Notes: generated by a model not told the origin, from the letters alone. Positions 36,001-44,927 are shown, numbered from the stretch's first letter. The stretch is DNA of 51,058 nt from DASRDU01 sp035560235 (GCA_035560235.1 DATMAG010000030.1:1-51058); one strand, 5' to 3'. A program made the numbers and translations.

Positions 36001-36423
36001 GCACTCGAATGGGCCTTGAGCGATGCCGTCGCGCACCTGCCCGCTGAAGAGAAATTCACCTGGGAGTTCATCTGCGAAGGCGAGCTTGAAGACCGGCTCG
36101 AACTGAGCGAGATCGAGCGCATTCAGCTTTACCGCATTGTGCAGGAGGCGATCAACAACATCTGCCGCCACGCTCAGGCCAGGCAGGTCAGAATGACAGT
36201 CAGAACCGCAGCCGATGATGACCGCCGCGATCTGATTATTGAGATCACTGATGATGGCATCGGGTTCGATGGCAGTCGGCATTCAGCCACTGGGCACGGC
36301 ATTCTCAACATTCGTTCCCGCGCCAATCTGATCGGCGCCGAGGTCGCGTGGCAGAACCTCAGTCGCAACGGCGACAGCGGCGGCTGCCGCTTTGAAGTTC
36401 GCAAGGGAGCGTGTGTGAAATGA
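33043..36423 (+). CDS. propeller-sensor histidine kinase (Reg_prop/Y_Y_Y type)
   Basis: 1126-residue sensor kinase. After a signal segment (ILSFFFIALVAAVVFSQ), residues ~60-770 hold two-component regulator propeller repeats (GLPSDRVNAIAEDASGALWFGTDNG, IWFGTDRGVCRYD, VWIGTNRGI). Next come a Y_Y_Y domain (~775-855), one membrane helix (VILGVLLIVALGAAGYAFI) and a short coiled coil. The kinase core is of the HisKA_3/NarX type: phospho-acceptor His922 in RIARDLHDQTLADL, N-box EAINNICRHAQA and DDGIGFDG...GHGILNIRSRA. This layout senses extracellular ligands such as glycans in Bacteroidota. The LuxR-type regulator upstream is the expected partner. No ribosome site is clear before ATG 33043. Confidence 0.93.
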   Translation: MPCVVPSQKQSAAILSFFFIALVAAVVFSQSSPSTSEPASSLVAETPEPAADNATLNLHRWGAVTLFHGLPSDRVNAIAEDASGALWFGTDNGLVRYDGRRTQLVTGEGANALPSPRIRALKPDAAGGLWIGTDGGAARLFNGQLELIAATQGRAVRGIAEAPGREITVVTERGEILHFATAGSSDEKAIKRSSPYADPDFGKVVTRKFDATSHWQLSTGSAGSEARPTELTAIAFSEKSGEWWIGSHSRGALVNKGGDVREAMLRNPRPYFVESVFAAGHRVWIGAQAGRQGGGLWFEQDGALAQFPLSTGTVTSLHGDETDVWIGTNNQGAFLLRNEQALEHLTFENTSGGLRSNHINAVFRDHEGIIWFGTDRGVCRYDRDSFRAARVSANGNSNYIRTMLVTRQGETLAGTNRGLFTLARAAEPAAWTQLREPGERAVYALAEDDAGAVWAGTSSGLFVRHSAGAAFVPVIGDASASPPETAEQGISNAEAAEPRNRNSVRAVVKFRGQIYALLFERGLERIEAGRRVPVLNDETVRRALCLAVEPGAAGNADAAIWIGTENGEVVRFDGEKTSALPRDKTAAISGAAVRAIAFASGRAWLGAERGLFEWNAQTGQLSPVIAQADVFALLAMREQQIAEVQPQAALGRFVPGRQAAQSTESAQRDGFTENAESLPQPREVIWCGTKNAGLYKLLARDRVMIRFDTEQGLSSQQVFAVAADQQSDRVWIGTNRGIVLHQPGHVPPRIEARRFVADRVYTPEDLNAEVGLEHTQANFLLEVAGLGSRTFPGQFQYEFTLRDKLGRPVRTLLTTDSQFAVERLARGPYAIWVRAISRDLVYSEPLKVRFRIPNAPFPRTQVILGVLLIVALGAAGYAFIQNRRIARANRQLEETNIELQETRLRLANETEAERSRIARDLHDQTLADLRHLLVLIDQLEKGSAASGATLPTPATLRREIESISSEIRHICEDLSPSVLENIGFLPALEWALSDAVAHLPAEEKFTWEFICEGELEDRLELSEIERIQLYRIVQEAINNICRHAQARQVRMTVRTAADDDRRDLIIEITDDGIGFDGSRHSATGHGILNIRSRANLIGAEVAWQNLSRNGDSGGCRFEVRKGACVK

Positions 36424-36477
36424 AGCCTGGATTCATCCTGATCAACAGGCAGACCTGGAGCTTTGGATTAAATCCAT

Positions 36478-36505
36478 TTGCAAAGGCAGCACTCCGCATT
36501 ACAAT
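36478..36505 (+). promoter_or_regulatory. promoter upstream of the small secreted protein
   Basis: TTGCAA (36478-36483), 16-base spacer, TACAAT (36500-36505); predicted leader about 55 bases before ATG 36566. Confidence 0.5.
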
Positions 36506-36565
36506 CTGCGCCCTCGTGAAGAACTCAGCTTGTCAGACGATCCCCGTAATAAAGGAGAAAAGAAA

Positions 36566-37081
36566 ATGAAAAGAATCATCACCCTCAGTCTGATTTTGTC
36601 ATTCGTCCTGAATGCTGTAGCGCTGGCCGGACTAGACAGCAAGAAAGCTGCCTATCAGGGCGGAACAACCAAAGACAAGGATTTCGCCGGAGCCAAAGAT
36701 GCTGTTGAGGGAATCCTGAACACTGGCAATGAAACGGAACTGCGGTTCGAGTATCAGCTCAGCAAGACGAGCCGGGTTTATTCGATTCCCTACAACCAGA
36801 TCATTGATATTGAGTATGGCCAGAAGGCAGGTCGTCGCGTCGGAGCCGCCGTTGCTACTGCACTGCTGATCAGTCCTGCGGGACTGTTCCTGCTCTTCTC
36901 AAAGAAGCGCAAGCATTTCGTCACCATCGGCTATAAGGACGCGGATGGCAAGGAGCAGGTGGCTGTCTTTGAACTCGGCAAGGATATTGTCCGCACCACC
37001 CTGGCAATTCTCGAAACTCGTTCCGGCAAAAAGATCGAATACCAGGACGAGGAAGCGAAGAAGTCCGGCAAGGGAAACTGA
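36566..37081 (+). CDS. small exported protein of unknown function
   Basis: 171 residues from ATG 36566 with AAAGGAG eight bases upstream. A signal peptide (MKRIITLSLILSFVLNAVALA) is followed by a beta-rich region (RFEYQLSKTSRVYSIPYNQIIDIEYGQKAGRR). A central hydrophobic stretch (VGAAVATALLISPAGLFLLF) could be a membrane helix before KKRKH. The IDIEYG then hydrophobic segment then FVTIGYKD pattern recalls PH-like domain proteins, without a firm family. The gene is ten bases upstream of tgt and probably co-transcribed with it. Confidence 0.75.
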   Translation: MKRIITLSLILSFVLNAVALAGLDSKKAAYQGGTTKDKDFAGAKDAVEGILNTGNETELRFEYQLSKTSRVYSIPYNQIIDIEYGQKAGRRVGAAVATALLISPAGLFLLFSKKRKHFVTIGYKDADGKEQVAVFELGKDIVRTTLAILETRSGKKIEYQDEEAKKSGKGN

Positions 37082-37091
37082 AGGTTACCGT

Positions 37092-38261
37092 TTGACTGCA
37101 CAGGCTTCATTTTTTGAAGTTATCCATTCTGACTCGCAGACGAGCGCCCGCGTCGGGCGGATCACGACTGCGCGCGGTGTGATTGAAACGCCCGTGTTTA
37201 TGCCGGTCGGCACGCGCGGAACGGTCAAGGCGCTGACGCAGGAGATGCTTGAAACGCTCGATGCGCGGATCATTCTCGGCAACACTTATCATCTCTTTCT
37301 GCGACCGGGGCATCAGTTGATTGCCGACCTCGGCGGGCTGCACCGGTTCATGTCGTGGGAGCGTTCGATTCTGACCGACAGCGGCGGATTTCAGGTTTTC
37401 AGCCTCGGGGAATTGAGAAAGATTCGGGAAGAGGGCGTCGAATTTCAGTCTCACCTGGACGGGTCGCGGCAGTTTCTTTCGCCGGAGATTTCAATGCAGG
37501 TTCAGGACGCGCTCGGTTCGGATGTGGTGATGTGTTTTGATGAATGCACACCTTATCCGGCAACGCACCTGGAAGCGCGCCGCTCGCTTGAACTGACTGC
37601 GCGATGGGCGCGCCGGTCGCGGGATGAGTTCGACCGGCTGATGAAACGGCGGGCTGAAAGATTATCAGGCGTGCGCGCGCTGCCGGGGGCGCTCTTCGGC
37701 ATCATTCAGGGCAGCGTCTATCACGACCTGCGGCGCGCAAGTCTCGAACAACTGCTTGAGATCGGGTTTGAAGGCTACGCCATCGGCGGGCTGAGCGTCG
37801 GCGAAGAGAAGCAGATGATGTATGACACGACCGAGTTCATTGCGCCGCAGATGCCTGCCGACAAGCCGCGCTACCTGATGGGAGTCGGAACGCCTGAGGA
37901 CCTGGTCGAATCGGTCGCGCGCGGAGTGGATATGTTCGATTGCGTGATGCCGACGCGGAATGCGCGCAACGGACAGGTCTTCACTTCACGCGGCAGGCTC
38001 AATGTCAAAAATGCGCGCTATGCGGCTGACACGCGTCCGCTCGATGAGAACTGCGGCTGCCCGGTGTGTCGGCGTTACGCGCGGGCATACCTGCGTCATC
38101 TTTACGTGAGCGGCGAGATCCTGGCCGCTATCCTCTGCTCCCTGCATAACATAGCCTTCTACCTTGACACCATGCGGCGGATCAGGCAAGCTATCGCGCC
38201 TGGTGAGTTCACGCGATTCCGCACTGAGTTTATCAGCAGTCTGCAACAGAATGGCGAATAA
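37092..38261 (+). CDS. tgt: tRNA-guanine transglycosylase
   Basis: Exchanges G34 of GUN-anticodon tRNAs for preQ1 in queuosine biosynthesis. The best start is TTG 37092 with AAGG eight bases upstream, giving 389 residues. Asp96 in ILTDSGGFQVFSL is the general acid/base region. DMFDCVMPTRNARNG (Asp280-Asp283) holds the nucleophilic aspartate. The zinc site is Cys321, Cys323, Cys326 and His352 (CGCPVC ... LHN). All signature elements are present. It is followed by the yajC-secD-secF cluster, a frequent bacterial gene order. queD lies elsewhere in the window. Confidence 0.96.
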   Translation: MTAQASFFEVIHSDSQTSARVGRITTARGVIETPVFMPVGTRGTVKALTQEMLETLDARIILGNTYHLFLRPGHQLIADLGGLHRFMSWERSILTDSGGFQVFSLGELRKIREEGVEFQSHLDGSRQFLSPEISMQVQDALGSDVVMCFDECTPYPATHLEARRSLELTARWARRSRDEFDRLMKRRAERLSGVRALPGALFGIIQGSVYHDLRRASLEQLLEIGFEGYAIGGLSVGEEKQMMYDTTEFIAPQMPADKPRYLMGVGTPEDLVESVARGVDMFDCVMPTRNARNGQVFTSRGRLNVKNARYAADTRPLDENCGCPVCRRYARAYLRHLYVSGEILAAILCSLHNIAFYLDTMRRIRQAIAPGEFTRFRTEFISSLQQNGE

Positions 38262-38331
38262 ACGCTGAGACTTTCTCAGAGGCGGACGGCCTGTGACAGA
38301 GAAACTTTTCGAACAAGGTTAGCCCGCCCCG

Positions 38332-38661
38332 ATGATGTCTTCACAGTTGGCATTTATTCTCCTTCAATCAGGCGCCTCAGGACTGGTGAGTCTCATCCCG
38401 TTTGTCCTGATGATTGCGGCCATGTACTTCCTGCTGATTCTGCCGCAGCGCAAACGACAACGAGCGGTTCAGGAAATGCTCGATAATCTGAAGGTCGGCG
38501 ACAACATCGTGACGAGCGGCGGCATTTACGGCACGATCACGATCATTCACGAGGACAGGAAGACGCTTCAGATCAAGATCGCTGACAATCCGGCAGTCAG
38601 AATCAAAATCGCCCGTACCGCCGTGGCCGGATTGCAGGGACAGGAAGAGGTCAACAAGTAA
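38332..38661 (+). CDS. yajC: preprotein translocase subunit YajC
   Basis: 109-residue small Sec accessory protein. One membrane helix (SLIPFVLMIAAMYFLLILPQRKRQR) is followed by the conserved cytoplasmic VGDNIVTSGGIYGTI motif. It associates with SecDF at the inner membrane. The order tgt-yajC-secD-secF is classical. The start is ATG 38332 or the next codon; no strong ribosome site. Confidence 0.96.
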   Translation: MMSSQLAFILLQSGASGLVSLIPFVLMIAAMYFLLILPQRKRQRAVQEMLDNLKVGDNIVTSGGIYGTITIIHEDRKTLQIKIADNPAVRIKIARTAVAGLQGQEEVNK

Positions 38662-38682
38662 TGCCCCTTGTCCGGAGGCAGC

Positions 38683-38713
38683 GGTCCCTGCCGCTCGCGA
38701 ACCGGCAGGGACC
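38683..38713 (+). promoter_or_regulatory. intercistronic hairpin between yajC and secD
   Basis: A perfect 11-bp stem (GGTCCCTGCCG / CGGCAGGGACC) with a nine-base loop. No T-run, so more likely an mRNA processing or stability element than a terminator. Confidence 0.6.
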
Positions 38714-38823
38714 ACTGCTCTGTTGTCCTGTCTGTCGGTTGCCCGCACTGATCAGCTTTGATTCTGAGAGAAAGAAGGCCGGGTGTCAGCAGGTTTTCAG
38801 ATCTCCGGCGCATCATTAGAAGT

Positions 38824-40476
38824 ATGAACAAGAATCTTCGCACACGCAGCCTCATCATCGCGGTCGTGACGCTGGTGTCACTGATCCTGATGTTCGGTCC
38901 CTTCAACAAGCCGAAGGACACAAAACTTTCGTGGAGTGACTTCTTCAAGCCTTCCAGCCTGAAAAATAACCTGACTGAAAACATCCGCCTCGGCCTCGAC
39001 CTCAGAGGTGGCACGCATCTGGTGCTGCAGGTTCAGGCCGATGAAGCAATCAGCGGGATCACCGAGGGCAACCGGCAGAAAGCCGTGGATATTCTCAAAA
39101 AGAAGAGTATCGCCTTCAACGACGTCAGGGTTCCCGGTCCGGGGCAGATCGTGGTTGAAACCCCTGATGACAAGGCGCAGGGACAGATCAGGGATGAACT
39201 GCTGAAGGATTTCGGCAGCGTGGACTGGGATGTTTCGACGCGCCCGAATGCGGTGACCTTCAATCTGAAGACCCGCGCCGCGGACGAACTGCGCCGACAG
39301 GCGACTCTTCAGGCCAGGAATATTATCGAGCAGCGCATCAACGCTTTTGGCGTGGCCGAGCCGGTGGTTCAGTTGCGCGGGCGCGAGGAGGATCATCAGA
39401 TTCTGGTGCAGATGCCCGGAGTGGATGATCCGGAACGCGTCAAGCAGCTGATCAGGGCCGATGCGAAGCTGGAATTCAAGGCCGTTGTGCCGCCGGGACA
39501 GCTTTATCCGACAAAGGAAGCCGCACTGGCTTCGCTCGGCGGTCAGCTTCCGGGTGACAAGCAGATTCTGGAGATCAACGAGCCGCGTTCGGGCCGGACT
39601 CCGCTCCAGGGCTTTTACATTGTGGAGAAAGCTCCGATCATTACCGGAGCTGATTTGCGCAACGCTCAGGGCGTTCCGGCGCAGCAGGGCGTGGGCTACA
39701 ACGTCGCTTTCCAGCTCAAGCCGAACGGGGCTGAAAAGTTCTCGAACTGGACGGGCGCCAATGTCGGCAATCTGCTGGCGATTGTGCTGAATGATCAGAT
39801 CAAGAGCGCGCCGTCGATCAAGAGCCAGATCAGCGACAACGGCGTGATCGAGGGCAGCTTCACGCAGCAGGAGGCCGAGGATCTGGGACTGGTGCTGCGT
39901 TCGGGCGCGCTGCCCGCGAAGATCGTTTACCTTGAAGAGCGCACCGTCGGGCCTTCGCTCGGCGCGGATTCGATTCGCCAGGGAGTGCTGGCTTCCATTG
40001 TCGGCCTCGCGCTGGTGGTGTTCTTTATGCTCTTCTATTACCGGCTCTCGGGCGTGAACGCGGTGGTCGCGCTGGTGCTGAACCTGATCATTCTGCTGGC
40101 CGGACTGGCAATGTTCGGCGCGACACTGACGCTGCCCGGAATCGCGGGCGTGATTCTGACGATTGGTATGGCGGTGGACTCGAACGTGCTGATCTTCGAG
40201 CGCATCCGCGAAGAACTGCGCGCAGGCCGACTGGTGGCTTCTGCGGTTGACATCGGTTTCAGCAAGGCGCTCGTGACCATCATTGACACGCACGTGACGA
40301 CGATTGTGTCGTGTCTGTTCCTGTATGTGTTCGGCACCGGGCCGATTCGCGGCTTCGCGGTCACGCTGGTCATCGGTCTGCTCGCCAATCTGTTTACGGC
40401 AGTCTATGTGTCGCGCACGATCTTCATCTGGGAACTCAATCGCGGCGGGCGTCGCGCTGAATCACTGAGCATCTGA
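38824..40476 (+). CDS. secD: protein translocase subunit SecD
   Basis: 550-residue proton-motive-force-driven Sec subunit of the RND superfamily. The N-terminal helix (SLIIAVVTLVSLILMFG) is followed by LGLDLRGGTHLVLQV, the family hallmark, a periplasmic domain (P1) and the five C-terminal helices. GPSLGADSIRQGVLA, IAGVILTIGMAVDSNVLIFERIREE (proton-relay Asp) and the final GFAVTLVIGLLANLFTAVYVSR are intact. The ATG at 38824 fits the family start; an upstream in-frame extension is not homologous. Confidence 0.97.
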   Translation: MNKNLRTRSLIIAVVTLVSLILMFGPFNKPKDTKLSWSDFFKPSSLKNNLTENIRLGLDLRGGTHLVLQVQADEAISGITEGNRQKAVDILKKKSIAFNDVRVPGPGQIVVETPDDKAQGQIRDELLKDFGSVDWDVSTRPNAVTFNLKTRAADELRRQATLQARNIIEQRINAFGVAEPVVQLRGREEDHQILVQMPGVDDPERVKQLIRADAKLEFKAVVPPGQLYPTKEAALASLGGQLPGDKQILEINEPRSGRTPLQGFYIVEKAPIITGADLRNAQGVPAQQGVGYNVAFQLKPNGAEKFSNWTGANVGNLLAIVLNDQIKSAPSIKSQISDNGVIEGSFTQQEAEDLGLVLRSGALPAKIVYLEERTVGPSLGADSIRQGVLASIVGLALVVFFMLFYYRLSGVNAVVALVLNLIILLAGLAMFGATLTLPGIAGVILTIGMAVDSNVLIFERIREELRAGRLVASAVDIGFSKALVTIIDTHVTTIVSCLFLYVFGTGPIRGFAVTLVIGLLANLFTAVYVSRTIFIWELNRGGRRAESLSI

Positions 40477-40490
40477 AATCGGGGATGAGC

Positions 40491-40529
40491 GCCGCAAACA
40501 GGGTGGTCACTCCGGTCTGCGGCCTTTTT
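40491..40529 (+). terminator. terminator-like hairpin between secD and secF
   Basis: GCCGCAAACAGG (40491-40502) pairs with CCGGTCTGCGGC (40512-40523) with two mismatches, followed by TTTTT at 40525-40529. It could attenuate secF relative to secD. Confidence 0.55.
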
Positions 40530-40560
40530 CCGTTCCCCATTTTCGCCTTCGTTATTCGTT

Positions 40561-41925
40561 ATGATCGAGATTTTCAAACACGCGAATTATGACTTCCTCG
40601 GCAAGAAGTGGCTCTTCATCGGCTTGTCGTGGGTACTGATTCTGGCCGGACTGGTCAGCGTCGTCTGGCGGGCGGCTGACGGGAAGGACAACACACATCC
40701 GTTCAATCTGGGCGTGGACTTTTCCGGCGGCACCATCGTCAATGTGAAGTTCAAGAGCACGCCTGACCTGGGCAGGCTGCGCGCGGCGATTGAGCAGCAG
40801 GGCATTGACGGCGGCAAGATTACGCTTCAGGCCGTCGGCAGTCAGCTTGGCCAGGCTCCGACCAACGAGGTGCTGGTGCGGCTGCCCAACCTGGTCCAGG
40901 TGCAGCGTCAGGCCGGGCAGTCTGAGACGGCGGCAGAATCGAGGACAGATGCTGACATCGGCAAGCTGAAGATTCGCGCGGCGCTGGCCTCACTCAATAA
41001 TGAGCCGGGCAAATTCGATCTGAATGCGAACGGGCGCGATGACCTGCGCGCGAAGCTGCTGGAACTGGATCCGCTGGGGCTGAAGAGCAGCGGCGCCACG
41101 CAGTCAGCCGAAACCCGCTACAGCGAAATCGCCAGCCGCATCGTTGACTATCGGGAAAAGGATCGCGGCGGGCTGATTGGCAGCGTGGATGAAGTGAAGA
41201 ACCTCAGCGGAATCGAGCCGCAGCTTGGCGACGCGCTCTCGAAGAATTTCTTCGCGGGAATGGCGGCCATCAGAAGCGCTGATGCGGTCAGCCCGCAGGT
41301 CGGCGCTGAGTTGCGCAACCGGGCCATTTACGTGACGCTGGCGGCCTGCATCGGCATGCTGCTCTTCATCGCCTTTCGCTTCAAGTCGTGGGGCTTCGGC
41401 ATCGGCGCGGTGATTGCGGTCTTTCACGATGTGCTGGTGACGCTCGGCCTGTTTTCGATCTTTCAGCTTGAAATTGACCTGACGGTGATTGCGGCGCTGC
41501 TCACACTGGTTGGTTATTCGATGAATGACACGATCGTGATTTTTGACCGCATCCGCGAGATGATGAGATCGCGGCGGCGCGAAAGTCTGGAGGTCCTGGC
41601 CAATGACGCGATCAATCAGACGCTGTCACGAACCATTATCACTTCGGGGCTGACCTTTCTGACGGTAGTCGCGCTGGTGCTGTTTGGCGGGGCTGTGCTG
41701 AAGAGCTTTTCGTGGTGTCTGTTCATCGGCATCATCATCGGCACCTATTCGTCAATTTACATTGCCAGCCCGTTTATGCTCTGGTGGGAAGGGCGCAGGA
41801 AAAGGAATTCGCCGGCGTCTGCCGGAACTGCTCAGGTTGCGCCCGGGGCGCCGAATCTGGTCTCCACTGCTACTGTCGCGGGAGGCGGGCCGCGCCGCAG
41901 GAGCGCGGGAAAGAGTCGGCGCTGA
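40561..41925 (+). CDS. secF: protein translocase subunit SecF, enlarged
   Basis: 454 residues; SecF is usually ~300-330. The N-terminal helix is followed by LGVDFSGGTIVNVKF (family hallmark). The periplasmic part, residues ~40-260, is about 100 residues longer than usual and includes a charged, repeat-free stretch (~120-215). The membrane domain is normal: SWGFGIGAVIAVFHDVLVTLG, LLTLVGYSMNDTIVIFDRIRE and SLEVLANDAINQTLSRTIITS. The basic, Ala/Pro-rich tail of ~45 residues is unusual. It works with SecD and YajC in pulling proteins through SecYEG. Confidence 0.95.
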   Translation: MIEIFKHANYDFLGKKWLFIGLSWVLILAGLVSVVWRAADGKDNTHPFNLGVDFSGGTIVNVKFKSTPDLGRLRAAIEQQGIDGGKITLQAVGSQLGQAPTNEVLVRLPNLVQVQRQAGQSETAAESRTDADIGKLKIRAALASLNNEPGKFDLNANGRDDLRAKLLELDPLGLKSSGATQSAETRYSEIASRIVDYREKDRGGLIGSVDEVKNLSGIEPQLGDALSKNFFAGMAAIRSADAVSPQVGAELRNRAIYVTLAACIGMLLFIAFRFKSWGFGIGAVIAVFHDVLVTLGLFSIFQLEIDLTVIAALLTLVGYSMNDTIVIFDRIREMMRSRRRESLEVLANDAINQTLSRTIITSGLTFLTVVALVLFGGAVLKSFSWCLFIGIIIGTYSSIYIASPFMLWWEGRRKRNSPASAGTAQVAPGAPNLVSTATVAGGGPRRRSAGKSRR

Positions 41926-42132
41926 CGCTGATGGCAGCCTTCTGGCAAAGCATACCGAAGAATCTGATTCTCCGGCTGCATTGTCTCGCGCCAGTGATGA
42001 ACGGCAGCCGGAGATGCCGTGTGAGCGCAGCGGACCGGGTCTTTCCTGGTGGTGGCCGCAGACGCACGTTTACAGTTTATAAGTCCATTACGAATTCAAA
42101 TCACAGCGCAGTGTGAAACTTGCCTGCGGGTC

Positions 42133-42162
42133 TTGACTAGGTGGCGAAGCAGATTGTAGACT
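42133..42162 (+). promoter_or_regulatory. candidate promoter of the tonB operon
   Basis: TTGACT (42133-42138), 18-base spacer, TAGACT (42157-42162). It would give a leader of about 415 bases. Confidence 0.4.
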
Positions 42163-42544
42163 GCGCCCGTTGCTGACCTGTCATCTGTAGTTTCAAGCTG
42201 TAATCCGGGCATCTGAAAAGTCTGGTCTGTAGCTTACGGTATGAGCAGCTCTGCCTCAGGTAAGGTGAGCCTGCCTGTCAGTCGCATACCCGGTCATCTG
42301 AAAACTTTCGGACAATCTGCATCCGAAGCCTGGATATGTGAGGAAACTAGTACTGGTTTGTGTAACAGGGGCGCCCAGCCTCTGTCAGCATTCAGTCTCA
42401 GGTTAGTTCGCTGGTCGTTTTACCTGGATATCCTTTTTTCCTTTTTGTTGTAACTGAATCACGGGCGTTCCTCCTTGTAAGAACGCACTTGTTACGCAGC
42501 AGCAGAGGTGAGGTCTGATTGGTTGCAGACTCTCACGTCTGATC

Positions 42545-42560
42545 CGCTGACCCATCGGCG
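42545..42560 (+). promoter_or_regulatory. shared 16-base element before the first tonB
   Basis: CGCTGACCCATCGGCG, 27 bases before the tonB start. The identical 16 bases occur before the second tonB (50212-50227). Confidence 0.6.
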
Positions 42561-42587
42561 ATCCATTTACGGAGGCCAGTAAAAGCG

Positions 42588-43343
42588 ATGTTCGATACTC
42601 TGGTTGAATCACAGAAACATAAGAAAGGGCGCACCGGTGGATTCTTTGCGGTGATCTCTCTGATCTACATTGTGGGTCTGATTGCCGCCGCCGTGGTCAC
42701 GATCTTTCTGTTCAATCCGACTCTGACGGATTCGGCAGAACTGACCGCGATGCTCGCGCCGCCGCCGCCACCGCCACCACCGCCGCCACCGGCTGAAGCG
42801 CCGAAGGTGGTGGTCAAAGAGACGCAGATCACTACTTTCACTCCGCCCAAGACTCCGCCCAAGGAAATTCCTGATCCGACTAAAGTGACTTCGAGGCCGC
42901 AGATTCAGAATGTGGTTTCAACGGGAGTCCCTGGCGGAACGGGTGTGCCCGGCGGAGTGCCAGGCGGGACTGGCAAGGCTGAAGACGAGCCGCCGCCGCC
43001 GCCGCCGCCGCCGAAACCGTCACCGACGCCGACTGCGACTCCGCCACCGCCACCGAAGAAGATTCCGGTTTCCGGTGGTGTGCTTCAGGGCAATGCGCTC
43101 AGAAGAGTTCAGCCGCAGTATCCGCCGATCGCAAAAGCTGCGCGCGCGTCAGGCGCCGTGCAGGTTGCAGTTGAGATCGACGAGGACGGAAATGTGACAT
43201 CGGCTTCAGTCGTCAGCGGCCATCCGCTGCTGCGCGAAGCCGCCCTGCAGGCCGCACGGCAGTGGAAGTTCAAACCGACCCTGCTCTCAGGCGTGCCTGT
43301 GAAGGTGTCGGGCGTCCTGACCTTCAATTTTACACTTCAGTAA
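42588..43343 (+). CDS. tonB: TonB-family energy transducer
   Basis: 251-residue periplasm-spanning protein that passes ExbBD energy to outer-membrane receptors. Residues ~20-43 are the membrane anchor. A run of 11 prolines follows at ~59-69, then further proline tracts (to ~157) interrupted by a Gly-Val-Pro stretch (VPGGTGVPGGVPGG). The C-terminal TonB_C domain (~165-251) reads LRRVQPQYPPIAKAAR, GAVQVAVEIDEDGNV, GHPLLREAALQAARQWKFKP. GGAGG precedes the ATG. It heads the operon with exbB and two exbD genes and is paralogous to the tonB at 50273. Confidence 0.93.
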   Translation: MFDTLVESQKHKKGRTGGFFAVISLIYIVGLIAAAVVTIFLFNPTLTDSAELTAMLAPPPPPPPPPPPAEAPKVVVKETQITTFTPPKTPPKEIPDPTKVTSRPQIQNVVSTGVPGGTGVPGGVPGGTGKAEDEPPPPPPPPKPSPTPTATPPPPPKKIPVSGGVLQGNALRRVQPQYPPIAKAARASGAVQVAVEIDEDGNVTSASVVSGHPLLREAALQAARQWKFKPTLLSGVPVKVSGVLTFNFTLQ

Positions 43344-43374
43344 TCGTCGCTTTTTATTGGCCTGACAGGCAGGT

Positions 43375-43401
43375 GGAAGGCTGCACCTGTGGCAGCCTTC
43401 C
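43375..43401 (+). promoter_or_regulatory. intercistronic hairpin between tonB and exbB
   Basis: A perfect 10-bp stem GGAAGGCTGC/GCAGCCTTCC with a seven-base loop, no T-run. First of three such hairpins in this operon. Confidence 0.6.
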
Positions 43402-43596
43402 GGCCTCAGTTCTTCGTACACGCATCAGTGGAAGCTCCGTTTCCGGGCAGGGAACTTTTCTCCTGAAACTGGTGTCTGTATTTCCGCAAATCCGTGAACT
43501 GCCCTGCGCCGGAGCTTTCTGACCGGGGTATGAAACACACTTTGACCAGTAAGAAGGCTTTTTGCTGGTAATCACCCTTTGGAGGATTTCGACATC

Positions 43597-44349
43597 ATGA
43601 TGTTGCTTAGCCAGGTCTGGTTAGCTGCAATTCAGTTTGGTTTGATTCTGTTCGAACAGGGCGGTGAGAGCATGGCCACCGACTTCACCATCATGGGCAT
43701 GGTCCGCAAGATGGGATGGGTGGCAATTGTTGTGAACATCATCCTGCTGTTTATGTCCATCTTCTCAATCGCTGTGATGATCGAGCGGTTCCTGACTTTC
43801 CGGGCCGCGAGAAATCAGTCACGCGAATTCGCGCCGAAAGTGGCACAGATGCTCAAGCAGGCGCGCGTGGATGAGGCGATCGGGATTTCTGACAAGTACA
43901 AGAAGAGCCATCTCGCGATGGTCGTCAACGCCGGTCTGCAGGAATTTCAGGCCCATCAGGGCGCTGAAATCTCAGGCGAGGAGGTTGATGCTTCAAAACG
44001 CGCGCTGCAACGCGCCACAGCCATCAAGGTGGCTGAATTCAGAAGAGGGCTTTCATCGCTCGCCACCATCGGTTCAACGGCTCCCTTCGTCGGCCTCTTC
44101 GGAACGGTGGTCGGAATCATCACGGCCTTCCAGGGCATGCGGAACGCTGAATCGGCTGGTATCGCCGCCATTGCGGGCGGAATTTCGGAAGCGCTCTTCA
44201 CCACCGCCTTCGGTCTGCTGGTGGCAATCCCTGCCGTGTGGGCGTTCAACTACTTCTCAAGCCGGGTTGACAACTTCGTGGTGGAAATGGACAACTCCTC
44301 GGCAGAACTGATTGATTACTTCCTCAAGCAGCGCAGGGGTAAAAAGTAA
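43597..44349 (+). CDS. exbB: ExbB/TolQ/MotA-type proton channel subunit
   Basis: 250-residue inner-membrane protein that with ExbD forms the proton channel powering TonB. Three helices: VAIVVNIILLFMSIFSIAVMIERFL; then, after a long cytoplasmic loop with RRGLSSLATIGSTAPFVGLFGTVVGIITAFQGM; and SEALFTTAFGLLVAIPAVWAFNYFS. The latter two are the ExbB signature. ATG 43597 has GGAGGA 11 bases upstream; a TTG six codons earlier is in frame but less likely. Confidence 0.95.
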   Translation: MMLLSQVWLAAIQFGLILFEQGGESMATDFTIMGMVRKMGWVAIVVNIILLFMSIFSIAVMIERFLTFRAARNQSREFAPKVAQMLKQARVDEAIGISDKYKKSHLAMVVNAGLQEFQAHQGAEISGEEVDASKRALQRATAIKVAEFRRGLSSLATIGSTAPFVGLFGTVVGIITAFQGMRNAESAGIAAIAGGISEALFTTAFGLLVAIPAVWAFNYFSSRVDNFVVEMDNSSAELIDYFLKQRRGKK

Positions 44350-44400
44350 ACATTCGTGAGCAGTCTGCTCTCTGACCGATGACCTGTGAGCAGGGCGACC

Positions 44401-44439
44401 GGCAGTCTGCAAATCCCGGTTGTTGTTTTGCGGACTGCC
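44401..44439 (+). promoter_or_regulatory. intercistronic hairpin between exbB and exbD
   Basis: GGCAGTCTGCAAA and TTTGCGGACTGCC pair over 13 bases with one G-U. Flanking GGGCGACC also finds partial complement, lengthening the stem. Confidence 0.6.
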
Positions 44440-44472
44440 CTGTTGTCGTGTGGTCACACTCGGAGGACTATT

Positions 44473-44910
<438 letters not shown>

Positions 44911-44927
44911 TTAAGGAGACACATAAC

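Larger units (their letters stand above)
41926..42587. other. 662-bp non-coding region upstream of the tonB operon
   Basis: No supported gene. It holds a promoter-like pair at 42133-42162, a repeated CATCTG motif (about 42182, 42211 and 42295, two of them followed by AAAA), and a 6-bp GCGTTC/GAACGC hairpin near 42463-42486. The shared 16-base element is at 42545-42560. Its length suggests a long regulated leader for the Ton operon. Confidence 0.55.

Noticed and set aside
38878..40293. 471-codon minus-strand frame opposite secD
   Set aside because: It is the antisense shadow of secD in a GC-rich coding region; the protein is low-complexity in His/Arg/Gln and has no motif.
42241..42612. Short frames on both strands upstream of the first tonB
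   Set aside because: No homology signal; the one with a good ribosome site on the minus strand (GTG near 42463) gives only 19 codons.
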